The notes beneath the pieces are model-generated. The model was not told the DNA's origin and searched no databases. It was given only the letters and a program-made list of their open reading frames with translations. DNA of 64,000 bases from Rhodeus uyekii (lineage: Eukaryota; Chordata; Actinopteri; Cypriniformes; Acheilognathidae), in NCBI GenBank assembly GCA_037043235.1, contig JAWRVZ010000287.1:524933-588932 (forward strand), read 5' to 3'. Both the position numbers and the translations under genes were made by a program. Below, in pieces: positions 43,687 through 54,747 of this stretch; position 1 is the first letter of the stretch, and each line of letters opens with the position of its first letter.

Positions 43687-43837
43687 GGGTGCACCGTTCC
43701 CGGAGGTACTGCAATACCGGGTAGATGCGTGGAGTGGAAGGAGCAAGCCCCTATTCCAGCTCCCCGTTTCAAAAATCAATTTAATATTTGGTGCCCGGGT
43801 GGGGCACGTATCAGATATTAAACTGATAAGAACAGAT
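43687..43837 (-). ncRNA. U2 snRNA 3' portion, gene split by LINE (unit I)
   Basis: On the - strand this is U2 from ATCTGTTCTTATCAG to the 3'-terminal GGTGCACCC. Its sequence is identical over most of its length to unit II (57051-57201). The first part of the gene is at 54963-54998. GGTTAAAAGG just downstream (43670-43680 on +, read in reverse) is a possible snRNA 3' box. Confidence 0.92.
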
Positions 43838-44288
43838 TTTTGTTTTGACATATTTTTATTGTCACAATCATTCATACTTCAAACTTTAACATTTTTTGTC
43901 ATTTTGAAAACATGGGAAACAATCATAATCAGTAAAAATCCACATATGTTAAAAAGTGTTTTTCATGTTCAAGAAGCAAAATGAATGACTAAAATAAATA
44001 CAAAAATTAAATATCCAGATAAAAACCAATAAACCAGTGAAACACAAATTAAAACTTTCCTCTTATATTGTGCAGAACCGGGTATGTCTTAAAAAAACAT
44101 TTAAAACTTCCACTCAGCTCCTCCAAAATCAGTCCCAGAGACCCGGGTGTACTGGACCCAGCGGAGACCCTCTTTAACCACGGCCTCGCTGCTCCACCTG
44201 GGGTATTGGGGGGCATCTACGGGCAGCCAGGGCTCGTGGCCGTGGGGACCTTTTCCTGTGTAGCTCTGGCCCCCACATCCGAATGGCG

Positions 44289-45829
44289 TCATGCGGAGCA
44301 ATCCTGCAGCCTTTTCTTTGCCATTTGTATGGTGGTGTGGAGGGACCCCTTCATGCGCTTTCCTACCAGCAGGTTTCTGGAGGTCCAAATGGCGTCATTT
44401 ATACAGATTATGGTGAACCAGAGCTTGGTCTCTTGACTCACCACACCCCTAACCATCCTGAAGTCTAGGACCCCCCCTGCTGGCAGGTACGGGAATTGCT
44501 GGGGACCAGCTGTCGCCCACAGGTCCCTCACGGCACTGCACTCCCAGAGCGCATGCCTCACGGTCTCGGGCGCGCCACACCCGGGCCGCGGGCAGATGGA
44601 AACCTTTGACATGCCCCGAGAGTAAATCACGGCCCTGACCGGGAGGATCTCTTGGGCAACCATCCACGCCAGGTCTCGGTGTCGGTTCTGGAGAGCTGAG
44701 TGGGCCACATTGCGCCAAACCGTTTGGGACTCACTTAACGTGAGCCCGCGCACTCGACACACTTGTTCCCGGTCCTGCACAATGGAAATCAAAGATTTGT
44801 GATTTGTTAAAACAGTGGCATCATTTCCTTCTAAAACATATTTCTTTAAAAACGTCTTGATAAAATTGTATTCTTTTGGCAAGTTAAAAGACACTGGGGT
44901 TCTCAAGTCAATAGTTAAAACACTTAGTGATCTCAAGTAGGACCCCATCCAGAATCTAACCATTGCTGCTGTCTTGTTTTCTTTGGACGGGGTCAAGGCA
45001 TATTTTACATGCAGGGCAACAAAACGACTGCCTAAAAACAGGTGGGGGTCTGGGGGGCCTTTCCCGCCATTCTGTTTCCTTTTTTTGACGACCTCCCTCT
45101 TTAACCGCTCCCACTTGGACCCCCACAGAAAGTAAAAGACCGCCCTGTCCAATTCCATCAGAAAAGTCTGTGTGGGGCTAAAAACAGAACAGACAAGTAA
45201 AATTAGTGGTAAAATCACAGCTTTGATGATTAAAACCTTAACTTCCATTGTCATCTGTCTTAGTCCCCAAAACCCCAGTTTCTTTCTAACTTTCCCTAAC
45301 ATGTCAGTCCAGTTTCCCCGTCCTCCACCCTCTCTGTCGAATTTGACACCTAAAACTTTTAAATCATTGTCCTTAAAATTTAAATCAAGTCGGCCTGTGT
45401 CCACGTCCCCCCATGGCCCGAAGAGCTGGGCCTCGGACTTGCTCTTGTTTAGCTTGGCGCCCGAGGCCCGACCATACCAGTCAGTCAAGTCCACTGCTCT
45501 TCGTACTGATAAAAGGTCAGTCGCTAAAAGGGTTACGTCGTCCATGTATAAAACACAAGTTGCCGTCAGTCCACCAGTCCCTGGGATGTCAAGTCCTTTA
45601 ATCCATTTGTCCCTTCTCAAGATTTGTGCCAGTGGCTCAATACAAGCCACATACAAAAGGGGAGATAAAGGGCACCCCTGACGGACACCGCTGCGAATAT
45701 CTACAGCTTTTGATAAATGCCCATTTACTAGAATTTTGCTGACTAGACTATTGTACAGCATCCCCACCCAGGCTAAAAACCTCCCTGGAAACCCCATTTC
45801 TTCCAGTACCTTAAAGGCAAGGCAAGGCA
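44289..45829 (-). pseudogene. Family-A LINE ORF2, RT palm to C-terminus (copy I, part 2)
   Basis: The sequence resumes after the L2 insertion with VLEEMGFPGRFLAWVG. It has GVRQGCPLSPLLYVACIEP, catalytic YMDDVTLLATD, the KLGFWGLRQMT thumb region and the C-terminal CPRPGCGAPETVRHALWEC motif, and ends at a natural stop. This part has an open frame throughout. It is separated from its N-terminal half at 50574-52398. Confidence 0.9.
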
Positions 45830-45995
45830 AGGCAAGTTTATTTGTATAGCACATTTCATACACAATGGTAATTCAAAGTGCTTTACATAAAGAAGAATGA
45901 TAAAAATAAAACATGATTAAATTAAAAATGATTAAAAGAATAAAAAGATAATACTTATAAAATAAAATGCAAACAGTTCGGACATAGCACAGTGC

Positions 45996-48875
45996 TCAAT
46001 CTGCAAATGCATAGGTAAAAAGATGTGTTTTGAGTCTTGATTTGAATGTGGCTACTGTTGGAGCACACCTGATCTCTTCTGGAAGCTGGTTCCAGCTGCG
46101 GCTGGCGTAACAGCTAAAAGCAGACTCTCCTTGCTTTGAGTGAACCCTGGGTATTACTAAGTGACTTGATCCTGATGATCTTAGTGATCTGTTAGGTTTA
46201 TATTCTATGAGCATATCTGCCATGTATTGAGGTCCTAGGCCATTGAGTGATTTATAAACAAGTAACAGTACTTTAAAATTAATTCTAAATGTAACTGGAA
46301 GCCAGTGCAAGGACCTGAGGACTGGTGTGATGTGTTCATATTTTCTGGTTCTGCTCAGAATCCTGGCAGCAGCGTTCTGTACGAGCTGCAGCTGTCTTAT
46401 GGTCTTTTTGGGAAGGCCGGTGAGGAGCCCATTACAATAATCCACCCTGCTGGTGATGAAAGCATGAACAAGTTTCTCTAAGTCTTGATTGGAGACAAAG
46501 CATCTAATTCTTGCAATATTTTTGAGATGATAATATGCTGATTTAGTTATTGTTTTTACATGGCTACTGAAACTCAGGTCTGACTCCAAAATCACACCAA
46601 GATTCCTGACCTGATTTTTTGTTGTTTGACCCCTAGAGTGAAGGTATGCGTTCACTTTGAGAACTTCATCTTTGTTTCCAAATGCAATGACTTCAGTTTT
46701 GTCTTTGTTTAACTGAAGGAAGTTTAGGCACATCCAGTTTTTAATTTCATCAATGCATTGAAACAGGGAGTCAATGGGGCTGTAATCATTAGGTGATAAC
46801 GCGAGGTAAATCTGGGTGTCATCTGCATAGCTGTGATATGCAATTTGGTTCTTTCTCATTATTTGGCTCAGTGGCAGCATATATAAGTTGAACAGGAGGG
46901 GTGCAAGTATTGAACCTTGAGGGACTCCGCATGTCATGGATGTCCACTCAGACTTATGGTCACCGATACTCACATAATAACCTCTCCCTTCTAAGTATGA
47001 CCTGAACCATTTAAGAACCATCTCAGAAAGCCCAACCCAGTTTTCCAGCCTGTCAAGGAGAATGTTGTGATCTATGGTGTCAAACGCAGCACTGAGGTCG
47101 AGTAAAACCAGCACTGATAATTTACCTGAATCTGTGTTAAGACGAATATCATTTATTATCTTTATGAGTGCTGTCTCTGTGCTGTGATGTGGTCGGAAAC
47201 CAGACTGAAAGTTGTCAAAGTATCCATTCAAGCTTAAGAACTTGTTCAGCTGATTGAAAACAACTTTTTCAATGATCTTGCCTATGAAAGGTAGATTTGA
47301 GATTGGTCTGTAATTGCTCAATATGATGTTGTCCAGATTGCTCTTTTTCAGAAGGGGCTTAACAACTGCAGTTTTTAGGGAATTTGGAAAAGTCCCAGAA
47401 AGAAGTGAGGCATTTACCACTTCTAGGATATCTGGTTCTAAACAGTTAAACACGCTTTTGAAAAAAGATGTGGGAAGTATGTCAAGGGCACAGGTTGATG
47501 TTTTAAGGTGCTGTACTGTTTCTTCCAAAATTTTACCATCAATTGCTTCGAAAACAGACATAATAGCTACTTTCTGAGGTTGTGGTCTGATCTGTTTTAC
47601 CCCAGTGCAGCTCAAGGATGTGCTGATCGCCTTTCTGATATTATTTATTTTCTCAGAGAAGAAGGAAGCAAACTCACAGCATTTGCTGTCTGAGAGCATT
47701 TCACTGGGAATCTGACTTGGGGGATTTGTTAGTCTCTCTACAGTAGCAAAAAGAGTGCGGGTGTTGTTTAAGTTTCTGTTTATAATATTTGAGAAGAAGG
47801 TCTGTCTAGCTTTGCCTAGTTCCACATTGAAAGCATGAAGATTATCTTTATAGATGTTATAGTGGATTTCAAGATTTGTCTTTCGCCACATGCGCTCAGC
47901 TTTTCTGCATTGTCTTTTCATATTTTGCACTGCTGTTGAATTCCTCCAGGGTGATTTTTGTCTGCCACTCTTCTTCCTGACTTTCATAGGAGCAATGTTA
48001 TCAATAACATTCTGAACTTTTGAGTTAAAAGAATCAAGAAGAAAATCAACAGAGTCTGCAGATATGCTTGGTGTTAAAGATATAGCCTTCATAAACAGAG
48101 CACTAGTATTCTCATTTAAGCATCGCTTTTTGACCGAGATAGATCTAGCTTCAACAGTCGGAGAGATCAATATATCAAAGAAAATACAGAAATGATCTGA
48201 TAGAGCTACATCCTTAATGACAATGGATGAGATGTTTAGACCCTTACTGATAATTAAATCTAGTGTATGTCCTCGATTGTGCGTGGGTCTATGTACATGC
48301 TGAGTCAGATCAAAAGTATTCAAAACTGTTAGAAATTCTTTTGCCATTTTGGATTCTGCATTTTCTATGTGGATGTTAAAGTCCCCAGTAATAGCAAAAC
48401 AGTCAAACTCTGAGGAAGTTGCTGATAACAGTTCTGTAAAGTCCTCCACAAAGGCTGGAGAGTATTTTGGAGGCCTGTAAATGACTAAAAGTAGAATGCG
48501 AGGAGCACCTTTTAATACAATACCCAAATATTCAAAAGACAAGTAATCACCAAGTGACACTTGCTTGCATTGATAGACATCTTTAAATAGAGCGGCTTCA
48601 CCTCCACCTCTCCTAACAGCTCTGCAGACACTCATAAAAGTAAAGTTAGGAGGGGCTGTTTCATTCAGGATTGTTGAACTGCAACTGTCTTCAAGCCATG
48701 TTTCATTTAGAAGCATAAAATCTAGATTGTTTGTGGTTATTAAATCATTGACTAGAAGTGATTTATTTTTAAGTGAACGGATGTTTAAAAGTGCTAACTT
48801 AACAGTCTTACTTTCTGTCTCTACAGTAATCTTAGTTTGGCGTGCAAAATGCAACAGATTAAGTGGGTTTGCCAA
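45996..48875 (-). CDS. L2 LINE ORF2: endonuclease-reverse transcriptase
   Basis: The protein is 959 aa from MANPLNLLHFARQ, with no internal stop. The N-terminal apurinic-like endonuclease shows LALLNIRSLKNKSLLVNDL, LLNETWLED, ITGDFNIHIEN and VALSDHFCIFFD. The RT has LVLLDLSAAFDTIDHNILL, CGVPQGSILAPLLFNLYMLP and catalytic YADDTQIYLA near residue 683. The C-terminal L2 block follows (VRNLGVILESDLSFSSHV, LHWLPVTFRINFKVLLLVYK, ending FKSRLKTHLFTYAFAD). It would nick target DNA and copy the element RNA by target-primed reverse transcription. All catalytic motifs are present, so it may be active. Confidence 0.92.
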   Translation of the reverse strand: MANPLNLLHFARQTKITVETESKTVKLALLNIRSLKNKSLLVNDLITTNNLDFMLLNETWLEDSCSSTILNETAPPNFTFMSVCRAVRRGGGEAALFKDVYQCKQVSLGDYLSFEYLGIVLKGAPRILLLVIYRPPKYSPAFVEDFTELLSATSSEFDCFAITGDFNIHIENAESKMAKEFLTVLNTFDLTQHVHRPTHNRGHTLDLIISKGLNISSIVIKDVALSDHFCIFFDILISPTVEARSISVKKRCLNENTSALFMKAISLTPSISADSVDFLLDSFNSKVQNVIDNIAPMKVRKKSGRQKSPWRNSTAVQNMKRQCRKAERMWRKTNLEIHYNIYKDNLHAFNVELGKARQTFFSNIINRNLNNTRTLFATVERLTNPPSQIPSEMLSDSKCCEFASFFSEKINNIRKAISTSLSCTGVKQIRPQPQKVAIMSVFEAIDGKILEETVQHLKTSTCALDILPTSFFKSVFNCLEPDILEVVNASLLSGTFPNSLKTAVVKPLLKKSNLDNIILSNYRPISNLPFIGKIIEKVVFNQLNKFLSLNGYFDNFQSGFRPHHSTETALIKIINDIRLNTDSGKLSVLVLLDLSAAFDTIDHNILLDRLENWVGLSEMVLKWFRSYLEGRGYYVSIGDHKSEWTSMTCGVPQGSILAPLLFNLYMLPLSQIMRKNQIAYHSYADDTQIYLALSPNDYSPIDSLFQCIDEIKNWMCLNFLQLNKDKTEVIAFGNKDEVLKVNAYLHSRGQTTKNQVRNLGVILESDLSFSSHVKTITKSAYYHLKNIARIRCFVSNQDLEKLVHAFITSRVDYCNGLLTGLPKKTIRQLQLVQNAAARILSRTRKYEHITPVLRSLHWLPVTFRINFKVLLLVYKSLNGLGPQYMADMLIEYKPNRSLRSSGSSHLVIPRVHSKQGESAFSCYASRSWNQLPEEIRCAPTVATFKSRLKTHLFTYAFAD

Positions 48876-48900
48876 ACGGTTTGAGAAGACCTTTGGCTGT

Positions 48901-50283
48901 CTATTCCTCCATTTTCTCAGAGAAACACAGCAGGGGGGATGCTGGGGAGAGGGATAGCGTATCCGGTGAGAGAGGCTGTTGCTCTGGTGTTACTGGTGGC
49001 TGTAATATGTTGTCCTGGCCCTGGCTGTTTTCCCGAAAGTCGTCCTTGGCTGTTGAAACTTGGAGCAGTTCTAACACGTCACTGTCTATCGGTGAGCTCT
49101 CTGGGCAGGGCTCAGTCAGGATTGTGTCCGTGAACAGTGGTTGTTGTGGCTGCGTGGTGTTATCGCTGTCCTTGTGGGATGTGTCAGCCTCATGTCCATT
49201 CAGGTGCTGAAATGAAGTCCTGTGGTCAGCTGTACTCTGTCCAGGTGTGTTTGTGCCATTCAGATTAGGTGGATTTGCACACACTGCTGAAGGATGATGG
49301 AGGGAGAAGTAGATATTGTCCTTTAGCACTCTTGAGCCCAGTTTGTTTGGGTGCAGGCCATCATGTGTGAACAACTGTCTCTGACTCCAGAACAGATTGA
49401 AGTTGTCGATGAAATTCAGTCCCTTTAAGTTGCAGGTTTTTTGCAGCCATGTATTAAGCCCAAGCAAACGTGTAAATCTATTTGTTCCTCTTGCTGGGAG
49501 TGGTCCACTGATGAACGACTGAACTTTTAGACTTCTGAGCATTTCAAAACGTTCATTGAAATCCCTTTTAAGGAGTTCTGACTGCTCCTTCCGAATATCA
49601 TTCTTTCCCACATGGATGATTAGTCGGTTTGCAGTTTTATATTTCATCAGAATGCTCTTAAGTTCCCTGTTTACATCAGAAACTGTTGCTTGTGGAAGGC
49701 AGCATGTAGTTGTATCCCTGCTGCTAATGTTTCTGATAATAGAGTCACCCACTATCAGAGTCCTGGGCTCGGCTGCTCTAAGAGCTGAGTGTCGCTGTCT
49801 GCTCCACCTTGAGCGGCAGTTAGCATCGGTGTTAGCTGCTGGCTGATTTGATCTGTGTCCGATCATGTTTGGGGATTCCTCAACCACATTCATCATGTCT
49901 GGAGATTCCTCACTCACATTCATTAACACTTCAAATCTGTTCTCCAGATGTATTGGCGGTGGTAGGGAGCTAGTGTTTGGGGTGGAGGACGCAAAATGCG
50001 ATACTCGTGACAATCTGATGTCTCGAGTGCCTTTGGGTCTCGCTCCCTGTTTGTGCCATCGATTAGTATGTTGATCAATTTCGGCACTCAGTATGGCCTG
50101 TTTAGGAGCATTAGATTCATGGGACTCACCGGCTGTGTGCTGAGGACGTCCATGATGAAGCTCTGTTGTGTGTTCCGTCTGGTTTGGTAGTCCCACAAGT
50201 AGCTTTGTTTCAAGAACTGCAATCCTTTGTAGAAGTCTGTGGCAGTTTGTGCAGCAGGTAGATTCTTCAACCAGAGGAGACAT
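48901..50283 (-). CDS. L2 LINE ORF1: SGNH-esterase-domain protein
   Basis: I start at the ATG at 50283 (MSPLVEESTCCTNCHRLLQR), giving 460 aa. The frame is open further upstream only because it fuses with the interrupted host LINE. A short Cys-containing, probably coiled-coil N-terminus (LQRIAVLETKLL) is followed by an SGNH/GDSL-hydrolase domain: block I IVGDSIIRN (~residue 178), block III VGKNDIR (~226) and block V DGLHPNKLG with Asp and His (~307). Esterase ORF1s are known in CR1- and L2-clade LINEs, where RNA or lipid association has been proposed. The tail is Gln/Thr/Pro-rich. All catalytic residues I can judge are present. Confidence 0.88.
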   Translation of the reverse strand: MSPLVEESTCCTNCHRLLQRIAVLETKLLVGLPNQTEHTTELHHGRPQHTAGESHESNAPKQAILSAEIDQHTNRWHKQGARPKGTRDIRLSRVSHFASSTPNTSSLPPPIHLENRFEVLMNVSEESPDMMNVVEESPNMIGHRSNQPAANTDANCRSRWSRQRHSALRAAEPRTLIVGDSIIRNISSRDTTTCCLPQATVSDVNRELKSILMKYKTANRLIIHVGKNDIRKEQSELLKRDFNERFEMLRSLKVQSFISGPLPARGTNRFTRLLGLNTWLQKTCNLKGLNFIDNFNLFWSQRQLFTHDGLHPNKLGSRVLKDNIYFSLHHPSAVCANPPNLNGTNTPGQSTADHRTSFQHLNGHEADTSHKDSDNTTQPQQPLFTDTILTEPCPESSPIDSDVLELLQVSTAKDDFRENSQGQDNILQPPVTPEQQPLSPDTLSLSPASPLLCFSEKMEE

Positions 50284-50573
50284 ATTATTTCTAATCTTTT
50301 GAGTGTAGGCAGCTGTGTTTTCCCTTCTCCGGAATGTAAGCTGATGGCTGCCGTCAATGGGAGGCTGGTTTGAGAAAAATTCCCCTTTTTTGTTGCAATT
50401 CTTCCAGTTAGAAACTTTGTTGGTGCCAATATTTGTCGTTTGAGCACTGTGCTGATTTGCTGAAGTTAAAATTAGGAGATCAAATATAAAAGCAATAGAG
50501 CAAAGCGCAGAGCTGTAAGCAAGAGCGTCCGAACAGTAGCAAAGCAGGAAGTCCAAGCTAGTCCAAGTAAAGA

Positions 50574-52398
50574 GGAACTGGTGCGAGATGCGGTCGAATG
50601 CTTTCTCAAAATCTAAATTTAGGACTACCAGCCGAATGTTTCTGTCTCTCGCATAACAGATGGCATCCCTGATCAGTACTAGGCTGTCCGTGATCTTCCT
50701 TCCGGGCACAGAGCACGCTTGATCCGGGTGGATTACGTCCTCTAAAACTGTCGACATGCGCATGGATAAAATTTTGCTAAAAATCTTACAGTCCACATTT
50801 AAAAGAGTAATCGGTCTCCAGTTCCCTAAGTCAGTCTTGTCACCTTTCTTATATAGAAGTGAAACTATCCCTATTCTAAAGCTGTCAGGAAGTCTTTCAT
50901 GAGTCTCAAATTCTTTAAAAACAGTCAGTAAGTCGTGTGCTAAAATATCCCAAAACTTTCAATAAAACTCTAGAGGAAGTCCATCTACTCCAGGGGACTT
51001 TCCTCGTTTAAAACTTTTAAGAGCTTTATCAATTTCTAAAATGGTAAAATCTTGAGATAAAATAGCACTTGTACAATCAACTTTCTTTTCTAAAAACTCC
51101 AAAACTTCCCTCATTGTGTCATCATGTACTTCTTTGGTATCATATAACTTTTGGTAAAACTCTTCAGTTTGCTTTAAAATGTCATTTGTAGTACGAGCCT
51201 CCACCCCTTCACTTTTTAAAACCGTTATTGACCCACCCCGTGAAACGACCTTTTTAAAAAAATACCTTGTACACTTTTCACCTTCCTCGATTTCCTTTTC
51301 CCTGCTTCTTAAAATGACACCTTTGCTTTGAAGTTCGGATAAAACTGACATCTCTTCTTTTACCTTTTTAACATCCTCATTAAAATCAAAACCTTTATTC
51401 AACAGATTAAAATACCTTTGTAGTCTTTTCTGCAGCCCCATCATGCGCCGCTTAAAGCGGTCCTTTTTAACCCTACCTACCTTTCTAAAAAACTGTCTTG
51501 TCCTTTCCTTTACCATCTCCCACCACTGTGCCCGTGAGTCGTAAAAGTCCTGGAGGGTCTGCCATTGGCTGAACTGCTCCCTATATTCCGCAGTCACTTC
51601 CTCATCCTCCAATAGGGAGCAGTTCAGCTTCCACAGCCCTCCTCCTACCGTCACACCCGTGGGGAAAGAAAGGGTGCAGGACAGCATCGCGTGATCTGAA
51701 AAGAAGAGGGGGGTCAATGTTGCATCGGTCGGCGGCCAGTCACGTGTAAAAATGTAGTCGATTCGAGAGGCTCTGGTACCATCACCACTGAACCAGGTGA
51801 AGCCCTCCTCTCTCTGATGCATTGTTTTAAAGCAGTCGACTAGCTTAAAATCTTTTACCAAAGCCTGCAATAAAACCGACGTCTTGTCCACTTTAAAACC
51901 TTCTACCGTCTTCCTATCTTTATTTGTTAAAACACAATTAAAATCCCCTGCCACTACTAGGGGAGCCCTACCTAGCATGTGGGGCTGCAGGTCATCTAAA
52001 AGCTCATACCGTTCATTTTTATCGGTAAAACCATAAACATTTAGAATGTTAAAATCCTTATCTAAAAACGTCAGATTAGCTAAAATGGCCCGCCCATCCC
52101 TCACCACAGTGCTGCCCTTCACCAAGATATTTGGGTTCTTGATTAAAATAGCAACACCGTCATTTTTGTTAAAATTGGACCCGCTCCAGATTGACAGCCC
52201 AGGGGTCCAAAGCTCCTCCCACTTCCTATAATTCGATAAAAAAGGCAAGCCACATTCTTGTAGTAAAAACACATCTGACTTAAAAGATTTTAAAAAGGAT
52301 AAAATGCTCTGTGCTCGAATATTACTCATCACACTTCTCACATTGATTGTAGAGATTGTGAGAGCCATGAGCAGTATGGTTAAAAGGGTATGAGACAT
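50574..52398 (-). pseudogene. Family-A LINE ORF2, endonuclease to RT finger (copy I, part 1)
   Basis: The sequence starts MSHTLLTILLMALTISTINV and has the endonuclease blocks LLQECGLPF, VAGDFNCVL and FSDHAMLSC, then KSFKRGKSPGVDGLPLEFY. A TGA then replaces the Leu codon of the FYLTFWD motif at ~50957. The frame continues unshifted through VPGRKITDSLVLIRDAI and LNLDFEKAFDRISHQFLF into the L2 insertion. Together with 44289-45829 this was a full ORF2. It now has one nonsense codon plus the insertion. Confidence 0.9.
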
Positions 52399-52478
52399 TT
52401 AAGAAAAACTACAAAGATTTGGATAAAATCATGTTAAATCTTGTATCATATGCCATTCATTTTCCCCAGTTAAACTAG

Positions 52479-53482
52479 GGTCAGAATCAGAATCAGAATC
52501 AGAAAGAGCTTTATTGCCAAGTGTGCTTGCACACACAAGGAATTTGTCTTAGTGCTGGAGCTTCCAGTGCACATATACAACACAACATGAACAAACGAAC
52601 AAAAACAAAAACAATCACTGAGGAGCTCAAACACCGAGGCTACCATTTGCGGCGCCAACTCTCCAGAAATGAGTGCAGTTTAGCAAGCATACATAGCAGC
52701 AGACACAACAAAAACAAACATAATATACGTCACACATTTCACGTAAGACTCGTGTGGGGATTTTTTTCAGTGGAGTTGGGGGGAGGGGGAAATAGATAAG
52801 GAGAACAGAGAGAACAGGCAGACGGATGTTGACAGAGAATATAGACAAAACATGAGTTGTTTTTGAGTTCAGTTCAGTTCTTTGGCTTGTCCTTGAAGGG
52901 AGATAAGGAGACCAGGCTGTTCATCATGCTGAGTTCCCAAGAGATAGGGACAAGTGAAGTTTCGGGTGAATTTTTATTCCATTTGGTGATCTTCAGTAAT
53001 TTGTCCGGATCATAATCAATCAATCAGCTCCGGTCGTGTTCGGTCCGTACAGTTCCATAGACATCACGTCTAGCCTCATGGCCAGACCGGTTACAGTCTG
53101 TAAAAAGTTCACCAGTCTGACTCTCGATGGAGCCCACATAAGTAGTCCGGACTGCGTTGTTGCGATTCAGTTCCTCAATCTGTATCACTCTCTGATCTAA
53201 TTCCTTCAAACGGCCACACGCAACCACGAAGCATTTCTTAATTTCCACATATAGAAAAATCTTCTGATAGGTCAGGGCAGTCCCAAAGCCAAAGAATAGG
53301 AACCCCACCATCAATAATCCAATCATATAGAAAATCCTTTCCATCTCAGTATTCTCAGGAGTCCAGCAAGCAGCGGGTCAGTGAAAAAGAAAGACAACAA
53401 AATACAAAAGCGCGAGGAAGCGAGAGCGAGAGAGAAACACGTCTGCACTGTAGGAGAAGCAGGAAGAGTGTGTAAGAAAGGC
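52479..53482 (-). mobile_element. ~1-kb retroposon with LINE-type tail and a small ORF
   Basis: The element interrupts ORF1 between GGGTCAGAA and AGGCAAGTG; AGAA is present on both sides. Its 3' end on the - strand is CAATAAAGCTCTTTCTGATTC followed by tandem TGATTC, the tail of a Rex1-like LINE, so that LINE's machinery probably moved it. Unlike a SINE it has no tRNA-like head. Instead it has a ~130-bp leader and a 106-codon ORF (53024-53344), then a ~520-bp 3' UTR. Confidence 0.7.
53024..53344 (-). CDS. Small predicted single-pass membrane protein in retroposon
   Basis: This 106-aa frame starts at the first ATG of the element (GAGATGG context): MERIFYMIGLLMVGFLFFGF. A hydrophobic segment at residues ~6-27 would be a signal anchor. 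It is followed by a charged stretch with heptad-like Leu/Ile spacing (LKELDQRVIQIEELNRNN) and a hydrophilic, basic and acidic tail. I do not recognise a family. It could be a captured host exon or an element-specific gene. Its position just after a leader in a mobile element suggests it is more than a chance frame, but this is unproven. Confidence 0.45.
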   Translation of the reverse strand: MERIFYMIGLLMVGFLFFGFGTALTYQKIFLYVEIKKCFVVACGRLKELDQRVIQIEELNRNNAVRTTYVGSIESQTGELFTDCNRSGHEARRDVYGTVRTEHDRS

Positions 53483-54747
53483 AAGTGATCGCCACCTCGG
53501 AATCCACAGAGAGAACCTCTTGTGGCTCCTTTGGTGTCGATGCTCTAGGCTCCATATGCAGAAATGAAACCTCATTAGGAGATTCTGCGGGCCACATACG
53601 ACTCAGATCCTCTGACGAGGAGCTATCCAATCGATGTAATGCCCGCAGCCTTTTCTCCTCTGTTTGAAACAGAGGAGATCTCGCAGCCCTTTTCTGCAAT
53701 TGAGCATCTGGGATTGAGCATTCAGAATCACTACAACTACTACTTACCTCTGAAACAGTTTCCATGGAGGAAGCCGTTTCCTCCCCTCCCTCCTCCATTT
53801 TTCCTTCACTTTCCTCTGGTCGGGGAGTGGCTTCCTCCCTCTGTTCAACTTCAACCTTTGACTCCGCCCCTGTGGCCGCCCCACCTTCTTGAACCTGTTC
53901 AATCACTGAGGCTGGCTGGGAATTTGAAATTCCCGCCAAAACCTCTGGGCCCGCCTCCTCCTCTCTTTGTTCTTCAGCTTGTACGCTTGGTGGGGCGGCC
54001 ATTTTATTACTTTTCAGTTTGTTGGCAAAACTTTTAGGACAATCTCTGAAGAGATGATTGGATTCTCCACAAAGGTTGCACCGTCTGCCATTGGTACAAT
54101 CGTCAAAACTGTGACCAACTTCTCTGCACTTCCCACATACAACTTCTTGGCATGCCTCAGCCAGATGCCCAAGTTTACCACATTTCCTACACAACTTAGG
54201 CATCCCCTGGTAATGTATGTAGCCTCTGTTCTCCCCCAGCACGATCATGGAAGGCAGATGTTTCAAGCCCTGGTAGCCCCCAGCATCTTCCCATTGTTTA
54301 ATGGGAATCCGCCAGGAGCAATTCCAGATGCCATCCTCATCCAACACTTTGACCGGTTGGCTACGAACAGTGCAAAATCTACCCAGCCAGATACAAATAT
54401 CATCTCCAGTCACAGTCTCATTGAACATCCTAACAATCACAGTCTTGAGTGAATTATCAGAAAGTTTCTCCACAGCGAACATGGAGAACTGGGCCTTTAC
54501 CAAGTCAAATCTTTGCCAAAAATCAGTGAGAAGAGCCGCTGTCTTAAAACTTAGATCAAAACCCTTGTTAAGGGGCAGAGTCATTAAACAATTCAAATCA
54601 TCTGGTTTAAAGTGTAAGGCGTTTTGGATCAACTTCCTGGAAAAATCTATACGAGACATTCCCAAGAGCTTCCCCTCAACCTCTCGAAATAAAAAGCGCA
54701 CGCTATGGTGCCTCCGCACGCCGGCACGAGCAGCCGACAATGGTGGA
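53355..54747 (-). pseudogene. Family-A LINE ORF1 (copy I), start lost and tail replaced
   Basis: The protein matches copy II from [17 protein letters not shown] through the three zinc knuckles ([42 protein letters not shown]) to [14 protein letters not shown] 1-base insertion changes CCACCATGTCG to CCACCATTGTCG, so the usual start codon is destroyed and the frame can only open from upstream. The last residues (from ~53480) come from the inserted retroposon rather than ORF1. Confidence 0.85.

Larger units (their letters stand above)
45830..50573 (-). mobile_element. L2-clade LINE with esterase ORF1, apparently full-length
   Basis: This 4.7-kb element on the - strand is inserted in the Keno-like ORF2. 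The 3' end at low coordinates is an (AAGGC)n repeat before AAGTTTATTTGTATAGCAC, the standard 3' end of fish L2-type LINEs. It has a ~290-bp 5' UTR and two intact ORFs 25 nt apart. The target was altered: the intact LINE reads ACCTGAAGCAGGTAATGG, while here ACCTTAA and GGAACTGG flank the insert. It resembles zebrafish L2 elements described with an esterase domain in ORF1. Confidence 0.85.

Noticed and set aside
43508..43772. Poly-Cys, poly-Leu and poly-Trp frames downstream of U2.
   Set aside because: They are translations of the CAA/CCA microsatellite.
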